From positions 38,847,501 through 38,911,500 of the forward strand of contig JBAIAC010000024.1 of NCBI GenBank assembly GCA_037349315.1: a DNA stretch of 64,000 nt, given 5' to 3'. This DNA is from Chelydra serpentina. Its lineage: Eukaryota; Chordata; Testudines; Chelydridae. Each line of letters begins with the position of its first letter. Positions within the stretch are counted from its first letter, which is position 1. Of this stretch, positions 24,038 through 52,850 are shown piece after piece. The notes below the pieces were generated by a model, which saw nothing but the letters and a program-made list of their open reading frames with translations, had not been told where the DNA came from and did no database searches. The translations under genes were made by a program, and so were the position numbers.

Positions 24038-24173
24038 TACATTACACATTTGACAGAGGACACCTGGAAAGTTGTGAGCAGTTCACTTCTTTACTCCTAT
24101 ACTGCAGTGTACCAATAGATGGCACTGCTGGGTTTAAAGCCTAGATACATGTATATTATGCAATTTAAACTCT
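24038..24173 (+). repeat. 136-bp direct repeat, copy 2
   Basis: Partner of 23,017-23,152. A Harbinger element begins 2-3 bp after its end. Confidence 0.9.
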
Positions 24174-24175
24174 AA

Positions 24176-25455
24176 GGGTATGTCTACACTAAATTAGGTC
24201 GATTTTATAGAAGTTGATCTTTAGAAAGCGATTTTATACAGTCGATTCTGTATGTCCACACTAAGCGCAGTAGGTCGGCGGAGTGCGTCCTCAATACCAT
24301 GGCTAGCATCAACCCACGAAGTGGTGCACTGTGGGTAGCTATCCCACAGTCCCCGCTGCCCATTGGAATTCTGGGTTAAGCTCCCAATGCCTGATGGGGC
24401 AAAAACATTGTCACAGGTGGTTTTGGGTACATGTCATCAGTCTCCCCTTCTTCCCTCCCTCCCTTCATCCCCCCGTCCGTCCTTGAAAGCAATGTAAAAC
24501 AATCATTTCGCACCTTTTTTCCTGGGTTACCCATGCAGATGCCATAGCACGGCAAGCAAGGAGCCCACTCAGCTCACCGCTGCTGTTGTGAGCATTGTAA
24601 ACACCTTGTGCATTATCCTGCAGTATGCGCAGAACCTGGCTTGGAGACGCCAGCACGAGGACGATTGTGAGGAGGACATGGACACAGACATTCCTGAAAG
24701 CACGGGATGTGGCAATTGGGACATCATGGAGGCAGTGGGGCAGGTTGATACAGTGGAACGCCGATTCTGGGCCCGGCAAACAAGCACAGACTGGTGGGAC
24801 CGCATAGTGTTGCAGGTATGGGATGATTCCCAGTGGCTGCAAAACTTTCGCATGCATAAGGCCACTTTCATGGAACTTTGTGAGTTGCTTTCCCCTGCCT
24901 TGAAGCACAGGAATACCAAGATGAGACCTTTCCCATAGCAAGAAATGCTGGTTGGGTTTGCCGTTTAAAAGGAGGGGCTGCGGTTTTGTGTTGGATGTAA
25001 AGCACACCCCTCCCCATACCGTGTGGCTATTCTCGGGGATGATCCCTTTTAGCCAAGTGCAAACAGCCCAGCATGAATTGGGTCCTTTTACTGTTCCCTT
25101 ACAAAAATTCCCCTATTTCAGCCAGATGACCATGAATGATATCACTCTCCTGAGGCTGACACAGAAAGATAAAGACCGAAGGTTGCATGAATGCGACCAA
25201 AACCCAGGTCCATTCGCAGCCAGGCTTTGTGCTGCAATGATTCCAGACTATTTGCTACTGGCTTGGAGTGGTAAAGTGTCCTACCGTGGAGGACGAAATA
25301 AGGCAGCTCTCCCCAGAAACCTTCTGCAAAGGCTTTCAGAGTACCTCCAGGAGAGCTTCATGGAGATGTACCTGGAGGATTCCCGCTCCATTCCCAGACA
25401 CGTTAACAGACTTTTCCAGTAGCTGTACTGGCCGCGAATGCATCCTGTAGGGATT
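24176..25455 (+). mobile_element. Truncated Harbinger transposon
   Basis: It begins GGGTATGTCTACACTAAATT directly after TAA, a Harbinger-type terminus. It contains a transposase N-terminal fragment and ends abruptly at about 25,455 where a different repeat starts; no right terminus or second TAA was found. The second half (about 24,945-25,455) is probably the spacer that follows the transposase in longer copies; this is inferred. Confidence 0.7.
24588..24938 (+). pseudogene. HARBI1-like transposase N-terminal fragment
   Basis: The 116-residue frame has an acidic stretch (RQHEDDCEEDMDTD) and then ERRFWARQTSTDWWDRIV and FRMHKATFMELCELLSPAL. These match the region before the DDE nuclease domain of HARBI1-like transposases. 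It stops at MRPFP, before any catalytic residue, so it is an internally deleted remnant. The following frame at 24,952-25,422 is not recognisable as transposase. Confidence 0.7.
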
Positions 25456-26640
25456 TCGGCCCCCCCTCTGGGGCGGCTGGGAACCAGACCACCTCACTAT
25501 GTCAGTCAGGTGTGTCGGGGAATTAGCTTGGCAGTGCGGTAATCAGTCAGCAGCTCAGGCCCTCCTAGAGAGGGGCCGAGCAAACAGTTCACGGTTAGCA
25601 AGCCTGGACCCTGGGTCAGGGCGGGCGACAAACAATCAGTGGCTCAAGCCTCCAGACAGGGGTTGAGCAACAGTTCAGTGGTAAGAAGCCCAGGCCCTGG
25701 GTCAGGGAGGGGCAACAGTCAGTGGCTCCGGCCCTCAGGCAGGGCTGAGCAAATAGTTCATTAGTGGCAAGCCCGGGCCCTGGCTCCGGAGAACCTGGGA
25801 GAGGGGGAGACTGCCACCCGCACGTTGGGTGGCAGGGAGGACGCAGGCCCACCCACTCCACTGCGTCCCAGCCCGGGGCCCTAGCAGCGGCAGACGACCC
25901 GCTGCTGTGTCAGTGGGGGTCCTGACCGCAACACACTGACATCGGCTCTGGAAGTGTTGCAGCCAGACTAGGGATACTTCCAACCTCCCCCTCTACGGGT
26001 ACCTGGGTCAGGGCGGCGTCCTCCAAAGGGTCACACACCATGGGATCCTTGGGGTAACTGGCAAGCGGCAGGCTTGGCGGCTCCTCGGGGTAAGGGGCGA
26101 GCGGCAGGCTTGGCAGTGTCTCTGGGCTCGGGCTAGCATCAGGCGTTGGCTGGTCAGGCCAGTCCTCAGGTCAGCTGCCGGTTGCCGTGGCCTCCCAGCT
26201 GGGAGCTACGCCACAGGCATCTGGCCTCTCCGATAGCTGGGCTTCAAGTGAGTTCTGAGGACCAGCTTTTATACTTCCTGTCCTGCGCCTTGACCTCTGA
26301 GGCAGATTGAGGGTATGACAGCTCATTAATCCTGTGTTACCTAGTGTGGGGTTTGTATACCCCAGCACAAAAGCTGTTCATTGGGATCCACCTCAAGGCT
26401 AAACTTCTAACTAGGCAAATTAAAGATGGACTGTGCAGGTGGGAGAATTGTGTGACGAGGGTTCTGCTGCGTGTAACTGCCACCAACCCAAGAGTGTGAA
26501 ACGAAACAGTGAGTAAAGACAGGCATCACAATGGAGGGGCTCAAGCTCTTGCATGATACGCAGTTAATGTCAGGCATAGAAATAAACACCTCACAGCTCA
26601 TGGGTGACCAAGTCAGAAGCCCATTGAAAAGCCTCATCTT
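25456..26640. repeat. Unclassified GC-rich repeat, possibly LTR-derived
   Basis: GC content rises abruptly at 25,455 and falls back by about 26,400. It contains a three-unit tandem array (25,549-25,797). No coding remnant was recognised; an LTR of a retroelement is possible. Confidence 0.4.
25549..25797. repeat. Three-unit minisatellite, ~85-bp period
   Basis: Units start near 25,549, 25,636 and 25,718, each with 'cagtggctc(a/c)(a/g)gcc', 'gagcaa(a)cagttca' and 'ccctgggtcaggg' in the same order. Confidence 0.75.
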
Positions 26641-27024
26641 ACCTCACCATTGAAATAGTGTGTGCAACTCATTCTGTAGGAAAGAAAATAATGGGCAAGT
26701 TTTTGTTTCACTGCATCGTCCTCAGTGATACATTACACTTCACATTAGCAGGGCTATATGAATCAATAGGCTCAAGGAACCCAGGGCTAGGCTGCAGCAG
26801 TTTTGCAGGCACCATTTTGGAGAGACAGTTCTGAGGGAAGCAATGTGGACAGATCTAAGGAGTGACTGGCTGGCCAACACTCCTATTGCAGCGGTGCTGG
26901 CTGGCTCAGAGGAGCTGTACAGACACCTTTTGATCACTGAGCTGTTCCTTCAGTGCCAGTGTAATGGTGCAGCAGGAGTACAGGGTAATGGCCAGACTCT
27001 GCACAGGTGCTGGAGGGGGCAAGG
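26641..27024. other. Intergenic DNA, no gene recognised
   Basis: No repeat or gene was recognised. Confidence 0.6.
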
Positions 27025-30000
27025 ATTATTCATAGATTCATAGATTCTAGGGCTAGAAGGGACCTTGAGAGGTTATCGAGTCCAGTCCCCTGCCCTCATG
27101 GCAGGACCAAATACTGTCTAGACCATCCCTGATAGACATTTATCTAACCTACTCTTAAATATCTCCAGAGATGGAGATTCCACAACCTCCCTGGGCAGTT
27201 TATTCCAGTGTTTAACCACCCTGACAGTTAGGAACTTTTTCCTAATGTCCAACCTAAACCTCCCTTGCTGCAGTTTAAGCCCATTGCTTCTTGTTCTATC
27301 CTTAGAGGCTAAGATGAACAAGTTTTCTCCCTCCTCCTTATGACACCCTTTTAGATACCTGAAGACCGCTATCATGTCCCCTCTCAGTCTTCTCTTTTCC
27401 AAACTAAACAAACCCAATTCCTTCAGCCTTCCTTCATAGGTCATGTTCTCTAGACCCTTAATCATTCTTGTTGCTCTTCTCTGGACCCTCTCCAATTTCT
27501 CCACATCTTTCTTGAAATGCTGTGCCCAGAACTGGACACAATACTCCAGCTGAGGCCTAACCAGCACAGAGTAGAGCGGAAGAATAACTTCTCGTGTCTT
27601 GCTCACAACACACCTGTTAATGCAGCCCACAATCAAGTTTGCTTTTTTTGCAACAGTATCACACTGTTGACTCATATTTAGCTTGTGGTCCACTATAACC
27701 CCTAGATCCCTTTCTGCCATACTCCTTCCTAGACAGTCTCCTCCCATTCTGTATGTGTGAAACTGATTGTTCCTACCTAAGTGGAGCACTTTACATTTGT
27801 CCTTATTAAACTTCATCCTGTTTACCTCTGACCATTTCTCCAATTTGTCCAGATCATTTTGAATTATGACCCTATCCTCCAAAGCAGTTGCAATCCCTTC
27901 CAGTTTGGTATCATCTGCAAACTTAATAAGCGTACTTTCTATGCCAATATCCAAGTCGTTGATGAAGATATTGAACAGAGCCGGTCCCAAAACAGACCCT
28001 TGCGGAACCCCACTCATTATACCTTTCCAGCAGGATTGAGAACCATTAATAACTACTCTGAGTACAGTTATCCAGCCAGTTGTGCACCCACCTTATAGTA
28101 GCCCCATCTAAGTTGTATTTCCCTAGTTTATTTATAAGAATATCATGCGAGACCGTATCAAATGCCTTACTAAAGTCTAGGTATACCACATCCACCGCTT
28201 CTCCCTTATCCACAAGACTCATTATCCTATCAAAGAAAGCTATCAGATTGGTTTGACATGATTTGTTCTTTACAAATCCATGCTGGTTATTCCCTATCAC
28301 CTTACCACCTTCCAAGTGTTTGCAGATGATTTCCTTAATGACTTGCTCCATTATTTTCCCTGGCACAGAAGTTAAACTAACTGGTCTGTAGTTTCCTGGG
28401 TTGTGTTTATTTCCCTTTTTATAGATGGGCACTATATTTGCCCTTTTCCAGTCTTCTGGAATCTCTCCTGTCTCCCATGATTTACCAAAGATAATAGCTA
28501 GAGGCTCAGATACCTCCTCTATTAACTCCTTGAGTATTCTAGGATGCATTTCATCAGGTCCTGGTGACTTGCAGGCATCTAACTTATCTAAGTGACTTTT
28601 AACTTGTTCTTTTTTTATTTTATCTTCTAAACCTTCCCTCTTCCCATTAGCATTCACTATGTTAAGCATTCCTTCAGACTTCTCGGTGAAGACCGAAACA
28701 AAGAAGTCATTAAGCATCTCTGCCATTTCCAAGTTTCCTGTTACTGTTTCTACCTCCTCACTGAGTAGTGGGCCTACCCTGTCCTTGGTCTTCCTCTTGC
28801 TTCTAATGTATTGATAAAAAGTTTTCTTGTTTCCCTTTATTCCTGTAGCTAGTTTGAGCTCATTTTGTGCCTTTGCCTTTCTAATCTTGCCCCTGCATTC
28901 CCATGTTGTTTGCCTATATTCATCCTTTGTAATTTGTCCTAGTTTCCATTTTTTATATGACTCCTTTTTATTTTTTAGATCTTGCAAAATCTCGTGGTTA
29001 AGCCAACGTGGTCTTTTGCCACATTTTCTATCTTTCCTACCCAGCGGAATAGTTTGCTTTTGGGCCCTTAATAGTGTCCCTTTGAAATACTGCCAGCTCT
29101 CCTCAGTTGTTTTTCCCCTCAGTCTTGATTCCCATGGGACCTTACCTATCAGCTCTCTGAGCTTACCAAAATCCGCTTTCCTGAAATCCATTGTCTCTAT
29201 TTTGCTGTACTCCCTTCTACCCTTCCTTAGAATTGTGAACTCTATGATTTCATGATCACTTTCACCCAAGCCACCTTCTACTTTCAAGTTCTCAATGAGT
29301 TCCTCCCTATTTGTTAAAATCAAATCTAGAACAGCTTCCCCCCCAGGAGCTTTCTCAACCTTCTGAAATAAAAAGTGGTCTGCAATGAAGTCCAAGAACT
29401 TATTGGATAGTCTGTGCCCCGCTGTGTTATTTTCCCAACATATATCTGGATAGTTGAAGTCCTCCATCACCACCAAATCTTGGGCTTTGGATGATTTTGT
29501 TAGTTGTTTAAAAAAAAGCCTCATCCACCTGGTTAGGTGGCCTGTAGTAGACTCCTAGCATGACATCACCCTTGTTTTTTACCCCTCTTAGCCTAACCCA
29601 GAGACTCTCAACACTTCCATCCCCAATGTCCATCTCCACCTCAGTCCAAGTGTGTACATTTTTAATATATAAGGCAACACCTCCTCCCTTTTTCCCCTGT
29701 CTGTCCTTCCTGAGCAAGCTGTACCCATCCATACCAACATTCCAATCATGTGTATTATCCCACCAAGTTTCGGTGATGCCAACAATGTCATAGTTGAATG
29801 TATTTATTAGCACTTCCAGTTCTTCCTGCTTATTACCCATACTTCTCGCATTTGTATACAGGCATCTAAGATACTGATTTGATCTTGCCTCCCAGTTTTG
29901 CCCTGACCCTCCTATCTCTGTCATTAGAGCCCACGCTCCCTCCTATTTCCAACCCATCTCCCAGGTCCCCATGTTCTCCACTTACCTGTGGGCTTTGCTC

Positions 30001-30100
30001 ACCTGTCCCCGTCGATGCAGGGATCCTTTCTCTTCCCTCCCTTGTGTGGCTCCCACCTCTCCTCCCAATTGATGGGGCAGGGCACAATGGGAATCCTTTG
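27025..30100 (-). mobile_element. CR1 LINE, about 3.1 kb, 5'-truncated, nearly intact ORF2
   Basis: The 3' end carries the CR1-type tail (two copies of attcatag at 27,027-27,043), followed upstream by the conserved 3' region and an ORF2 relic encoding endonuclease and reverse transcriptase. The 5' limit is judged from where coding similarity fades at about 30.1 kb. A second copy of its 3' part (37,598-38,338) is closely similar. CR1 elements move by target-primed reverse transcription. Confidence 0.9.
27118..29924 (-). pseudogene. CR1 ORF2 endonuclease-reverse transcriptase, two frameshifts
   Basis: Three consecutive frames cover it. 29,924-29,508 holds the AP-endonuclease start (LYTNARSMGNKQEE, GITETWW, KKGGGVALYIKN). 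29,524-28,046 holds the rest of the endonuclease ([10 protein letters not shown]) and most of the reverse transcriptase ([28 protein letters not shown]). 28,017-27,118 holds SGVPQGSVLGPALFNIFIND, the FADD active site and the C-terminal region. The first break lies in a run of A/T at about 29,510-29,519, the second at about 28,045-28,065. Few breaks over 2.8 kb suggest recent insertion. Confidence 0.9.
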
Positions 30101-30239
30101 GCTCAGAAACACATAGGGCTGGCTCTGCTATAATCACTAGCTTTAGCAAAGGAAGAAGGGAATAGATGTGCCTTCCTACAGCAGACCAGCCAGGCTGGGT
30201 GGGCACACTGCAACTATTACAAGCACTGTGTGTCTCAAA

Positions 30240-30420
30240 AGCCCAGGGCTGTGACTACAAGGTCCAGCCCGTAGGGCAGTAGACAAGGCATCAAGGATTC
30301 TATTCCTGGCCTTGCCATTGATTTGCTGTGTGACTGAATAAGTCACTTACCCTTGCTGTCCCTCAATTTCTCCATGTGTAAGATGGTAAATATAACTATT
30401 CTCGTTTGAGATCTATGGAT
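30240..30420 (+). repeat. MIR SINE
   Basis: 'ttctattcctggccttgcc', 'gatttgctgtgtgactg', 'gtcacttacccttgctgtcc' and 'ctccatgtgtaagatgg' follow the MIR consensus order in sense orientation. Confidence 0.78.
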
Positions 30421-30781
30421 GAAAAATGTTAATTTCACACTTTGGCCCTATGGATATTGTTTGTATGGGTTATAGACATTTCACTAAATTAATCTAACTG
30501 CCTTGCACCAAAATGCCTTGAAAGTGCAAAGTGAAGTAATATCAGACATGTAGTATATTTAGCAAATGATAATGTAAATAGACATGAGAAGGAGAAAACA
30601 CATTTCCCTGGGCTGCATTGTTTAACACAGTTAGATCAAGACACAGATAATTTGAGGAGTGGGAAGGAGAAAGGTGTGTGCAACAACATTAATAATTTCA
30701 AGACTGAACTCAGTTATATTTCTGGATCATACTTTCCTTTAATAAAGGTCCTCTGACAACTGTGTCATCAGGGTGTGGAGT

Positions 30782-30942
30782 CAGGGCCGGCTCTAGCTTT
30801 TTTGCCGCCCCAAACAGCTGAAGGGAAGGGGAAAAAAACCCGCTGTTAAAATGTGCCGCCCCAGGAATTGCCGGAATGCCGCCCCTTCAGATGTGCTGCC
30901 CCAAGCACGAGCTTCCTTTGCTGGTGCCTGGAGCCGGCCCTG
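30782..30942 (+). mobile_element. 161-bp hAT MITE with perfect 8-bp target duplication
   Basis: Near-perfect terminal inverted repeats CAGGGCCGGCTCTAGC and CCTGGAGCCGGCCCTG, flanked by tgtggagt on both sides (30774-30781, 30943-30950). Termini and subterminal text (ttttttgccgccccaa; ccccaagca) match the 4-kb element at 9,353. Confidence 0.93.
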
Positions 30943-30950
30943 TGTGGAGT

Positions 30951-31389
30951 ACATTGAAAGTTATGGGAGCAGGTATGAAGAAATGGTTCTTGATTTATAG
31001 TCAGTGTTCTGCTTTTCTGCTAGTGCCAGATGGTTTTAATGGGAGATGCTGGTCCCAATGTTTCCCTCTTAGAGGGGTGTGAACTCTAGTGGGCACAGAC
31101 ACTTCTGTCCTATCACTTTCATCCTGCCATCCCAGTCTTCTCTCTCCCACATCCTCATTCGTTGTTGCCTATCTTAATATTCTTAATGTGAGTTTGGGTT
31201 TTTTTGTAACTAATATGGCACTGTTTGCATTGTGGATCACGGCATCTCAAAATCAATCATCATAGGCAGTCATGTTTTCTTAATTATGATAGCTGTGGTA
31301 TATCTGAAAAGATCTTATCAGGACTAGATAACAGTGAGAAGATTGTAGAACTCAGCCTCTCAAGGTAGCAGATTTAAAGAAAAACAATG
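30951..31389. other. Intergenic DNA before the SLC25A24 3' end
   Basis: No repeat or gene was recognised. Confidence 0.5.
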
Positions 31390-34300
31390 TTTTAGTACTA
31401 GTTTTATTTATATATACACATATACACTACATTTTATACTGACTTGGACAACATGATTTATATATCTTCCAACACACAGCCCTGCACACAACTACCTTCT
31501 CAATCAATATCCAATTTCACAGTAGCTAGCAGGACTGTCTCAGTACAGAAACTGTGCTGTAAGTTTCTTGCCATTACCTCCAAACACATCAAAAGGCAGG
31601 TGGCACTAAAACCTTTTATTTCTTTTTCTACATTTAGGGCTAAGTCTTTCCAATAACAGTTCTGTACGTGCACATTCTTGCCTTCTCTGAATAAAGAACT
31701 GAATAGCAGACATGTTTGTTCAGTCAGGAATCATACACAGCCCTTAATTCACCCATAATTAAGAGGGTAATTGTACAGAACCTCTGTTTAGTTATGTATG
31801 ATGTACAGTACTTTAGGTATTGAGTGACATTCAAATTCTGGGAGGCTTCTTCCCATAGAATTTCAACCTTTAGAAGGAGAAGAGTGATGTGAAAGACTGC
31901 AGCATCAAAAGGAATTCTTTATGCTGACCATTTGCTCCATGCTTAGCTACGCAAACAAACCATTAAGTGTAAAATGGAAATGAAGCCAGTTGTTCTGAAA
32001 AGGCTGTATATACTGATCCTTCACTTTCTAAGCTAGCTTTAAATTAAAGACGGACAAGCACTAAGTATACAATAAGCATCAGCTACGTTAAGTCATTCTT
32101 ACAAATATAGCTGTCCTTTGACAGGTAAAATGTTCTTCCATCTTGCAGAGCAGACCATACCAAATCATGGTTTTACAGTGTCCCTTGAACTGTGCTAGAG
32201 ATCGAGACTTTGCTTTTTCCCCAACTACACTGCAAGATGGAACAGTGTTAATACTTCAGTTGGGACCCCTGACAGTTGATTCTGTAGTGTAGCCAGTACA
32301 CAGCCCTTAAATGCTAAAATAGGTGTTCAAATACCATTGTAATGGGTACAGGGTACACGGATTTCAGTACAAATTTTTGGCTAGAGCTGCTTTGTCTTTC
32401 ATTTGACATGAAAGCGCACACACAGTACTGGAGTTAAGGGAATTGTCACTTTTGGACATCTGTCTTCCAAACCATGAAAAACATAATACATCCCAGACAG
32501 ATTAGGAAACAAACATTTATTATAAACTTGTAGTTTTACAGATCTATAAAAGCGATCATCAGCTTTTTTCAGTACACAGACTAAGAATACATAATTTGAA
32601 CACAGCCTGTTAGAGGCACATGGTGAAAAGTTAAAACCCAAATGGTCTCATGTTCTTCGGCAGTTGAAAGTGTCCCCACCACAACTGAACACTCATAATG
32701 GCACTTAGTCCATTTTGTTAATATTGTATGAGTCTGCTACACAATAGGTGCTGCTTAGGTCATCTTTGCATTGCATAAAGAATACATCTGTCACAGTCAA
32801 AGGGATAATTGAGAAACAAAACAAGGTACAAAGGGACTGGCAAAGGCAAAAGAGCATGGACAATTAGATCATAAAGACATTGTACATAAGCACCATAATA
32901 CCTTCTGTAAAGCGATAGACTCTGGCTTTTAAAAGAAGTGCATAAACTAGAGGGCAGGTTAACAAAGGTAAAGCCAGAAAAAGCTGTCATTTTATAATAT
33001 CACCAGATTAACTCACAGGATTTATAAGATAAAGAATGAAAAATGGTTACCTCTTGTGTGTGTCTTACATAAAAGGCCAAATTCGGTTTGTTCTGTCCGC
33101 CTACCCATGGAATTAGTGCAAATTAACACTACAAAAAGAGTTATTTTGTGCCAGTGTTCAGGCCAGCAAGCAACTGAAGTATACCTTAGTGGGAAAGCCA
33201 TTTACAAAGTGTCTGTACATTAAAATATCCATCCCATATATGGGAGAAACTGAAATAATGACATCAAAAATGAGTTCTTGGGCTCTTTGAGTGCTTTGTT
33301 TGTATTTTTCCCCATTAATATAAAAACCAAGGGCCACTTTAATGGTCTGATTGTGGTGTACTGCCTAGCCACTCGGCAACCTCATCTCATTTTCTGGTCC
33401 CAGTCTGACTCCCTGAGCCGGTGCTCTCAGCCCTTCAGGCTCGGTAGGTGGGGAGAGAGAGTGCCTCACACTGTTCATCAGCAACTCCCCTTCCAGTATT
33501 ATCAACTAGAAGGATGCTGTTGAACTGCAGCCATTCTGAAGAGGAAACAAATGAGTCCTCAGACTCTAGGAGGAGGAGGACAGCATTCCAAACCCCATTG
33601 AGAAAAATCATTAAAAAGCCCCCCAATAATCAGCCCTGTGATCTTTGCTAACTTGCTTGTTTTGGTACACTCCAATTAATATAGCCAAGACCTAATGCAG
33701 CATCAGTTTCACATTAGATACTACTTTTATCATGGAACTGTAACCTGTGCTTGCAGGGAGTTTAGTGATCCAGTAGTTTTTTTCTGTTGCTAACTGATCC
33801 TATAAAACTTACATCAAGAACCAAGGCAGTCTTGGTTAATGCTGCCAGCATTTATAAATTAAGTGGAAAGCAGCCCAGTGAAATGAGCAATGAAGGTCAT
33901 TGTGACTGTACCATGAAAACGTAGCATTTAGCTCAGCTTGAGGTATTCTGATGCCATAGAACAACATCCCCTTGCACTTTTATTCCTGTTTTTCCTCTAA
34001 AGAAATGAAAGCTAAACATTTTGTCATCCTGAAAGAAAAGCTATCTGGAGACGTTTAATGTGGTGTTCTAGTCTAATCTGCCTCTAAGGCAATGTTTTCC
34101 CAGGCCTTATTTTAACGGTTTATTGAAAAAGCAATATTGCCTTTACAGATGGTAAGTGCAAAAGGATAGTTGTGAATTGCTTGAATATAAGATGGTGTGA
34201 CAAATCTGTGTTTTAATACCAATGCAGCATACACTTCTCCCAAATGTGCTTCATCCCAGTCAAATGCATATTTAAGAGAGCAGTAATTATAAAAAATATA

Positions 34301-34597
34301 AAGCCAAGAGCTAAACCACAGGTGGTTTCCTGATAGTCTTTTAACTTGTAGCTGATTTAAAGATGCTGTTTTTGTTTTTTTTGTTTTTTTAAATCCATAC
34401 TATATTGATAGCAGTTTGGGGATGGGGGTTAGAAACTAAGGAAGTTCCTTCCAACTTGGGGAAAAAACAAAACCACAGCTTCTTTGCACAGTGATCTGTT
34501 CTCCGAGTATAAACAAGAACAAACCAGTTATTTGAGAAATCCTTTTGGTTTGAATATTCCTGAGAAGGCTAGAGGCTTATCAGCTTTTTCCTTCTTT
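31390..34597 (-). other. Probable SLC25A24 3' UTR
   Basis: About 3.2 kb immediately downstream of the stop codon contains no recognisable transposable element, in contrast to both flanks. On the minus strand it has several AATAAA hexamers: near 32516-32521, at 31615-31620, and a last one at 31403-31408 just before the repeat-containing intergenic DNA resumes. The exact end and the existence of shorter forms cannot be read from sequence alone. Confidence 0.45.
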
Positions 34598-51493
<16,896 letters not shown>

Positions 51494-52010
51494 CTGTTGA
51501 GAGAAAAATAATTAAGAAAATATTATTGATCAAAGAATGAAAGAAAGAAAAGTGCTTTGTAATATTAAGATCTGCACAATCAACAGTGACAGGCATCTCA
51601 CATTAGCAGAGTTTGGGAAAGAAACACTTTTCCTCGCTCACCAAAACTGACCCCCAATTAAACCTCAACGCACCCACGCTTGGTAGGAAAGTATTGCTAC
51701 ATTCCATTCCACTAAAATGGAATGTTGTAAGACAGTCGTTAGGAAGCAATGATAAGACACATTGAGACAAATAAAACACACTCTTAAATGTAGTTCTACC
51801 TATGAAATCAGCCAAGGGTTAAATACAGCCTATATGAATTATGCATCTGCAACTCCCACACACTAGAAATACATGTTTGAGATAGGGATGAACTGAATTC
51901 AAGTTGTGATCTTGCTTACTAGACATTTAGTCTACATTCAACACCTTGCCCTGCTTGTGTCTAAAGAAGTGACAAAAATGGGGAGTTATAGCATGCTAAT
52001 CTCTTAGAGC

Positions 52011-52106
52011 AGAGGTTCCAAACCGTGGTACATGAGCTTGATGTTGACTTCACACAAAAAAATTTAAGGTAGGATGTGAATGAATAAAGTTTGGGAAACA
52101 CTGATT
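52011..52106. mobile_element. Possible short hAT MITE
   Basis: It begins CAGAGGTTCCAAACCG and ends AAGTTTGGGAAACACTG, imperfect inverted repeats of the Charlie-like kind. The flanks share only 'ttagag' (6 bp), so target duplication is incomplete. Confidence 0.45.
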
Positions 52107-52639
52107 AGAGAATAGAGTTTAAGGTGAAGTTCTGCTCTCATACTTCAGGATGGATATGAAAACTTATATTCCACTCTCCCTACTCATATAGAGTTCCTAA
52201 TGAGACAGAATACAGAATTAGAGATGCACTGGATGGATTTGAGAGGGATGCAATGGGTGGATTCACTGATTTGAGAGCAGAATTCTGAAGAATGTATTTC
52301 AAAGCACCTCATAGTACGTTTGAAATCTCTGCTAAAAAAAATAATGAATGTGGTTTTAGTTTAAATATTTTCATACAAGTGTGATGAATCAGGGCTATAT
52401 CTGTACAACTTATGAATTCCAACTGATTTGTGAAGCTGTATTACGAGTGCCTATATGTATGTGGATCCACTATTGCTGACAGGGCCTGTAGCAGATACAC
52501 ATAAGACAGGGAAAGTGGGAAATACTTAAGGTTAACAATAGTACTGAAACTCACAAAGGTCATGACATAAAGTAGCTGAAGCTTTAGAAATCTGTTTTAG
52601 CTTAACACCTCCAAAGATAGTGGGGGTGGTAGAAGCAAT

Positions 52640-52850
52640 GGAACCAGTGGCCTCCCCAGGAATTGAAATTGGGGGGGTGTTCGAATTTACTGGGGGGGGG
52701 GGGGGTCATCACTAAATTGGCATGTAACTAGTTCACAAAACTGGGGGGGTTGTATTAAATAAAGAAATACACAGGGTGTTGGGGAAATTCAGGGGGGGGG
52801 TGTTGGGGAAATTCAGAGGTGGTGTAGGGAAATCACTGAATGGAACAAAA
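52640..52850. repeat. G-run-rich repeat
   Basis: Contains G runs of 7 to 14 (14 G at 52,692-52,705) and a duplicated 'gtgttggggaaattcag' segment (about 52,777 and 52,801). No element class was assigned. Confidence 0.6.

Noticed and set aside
24952..25422. 157-codon frame as a functional protein gene
   Set aside because: Lies in a truncated Harbinger element, no start context or domain recognised; kept only as a point for checking.
28827..29255. 142-codon plus-strand frame
   Set aside because: Antisense shadow of the CR1 reverse transcriptase.
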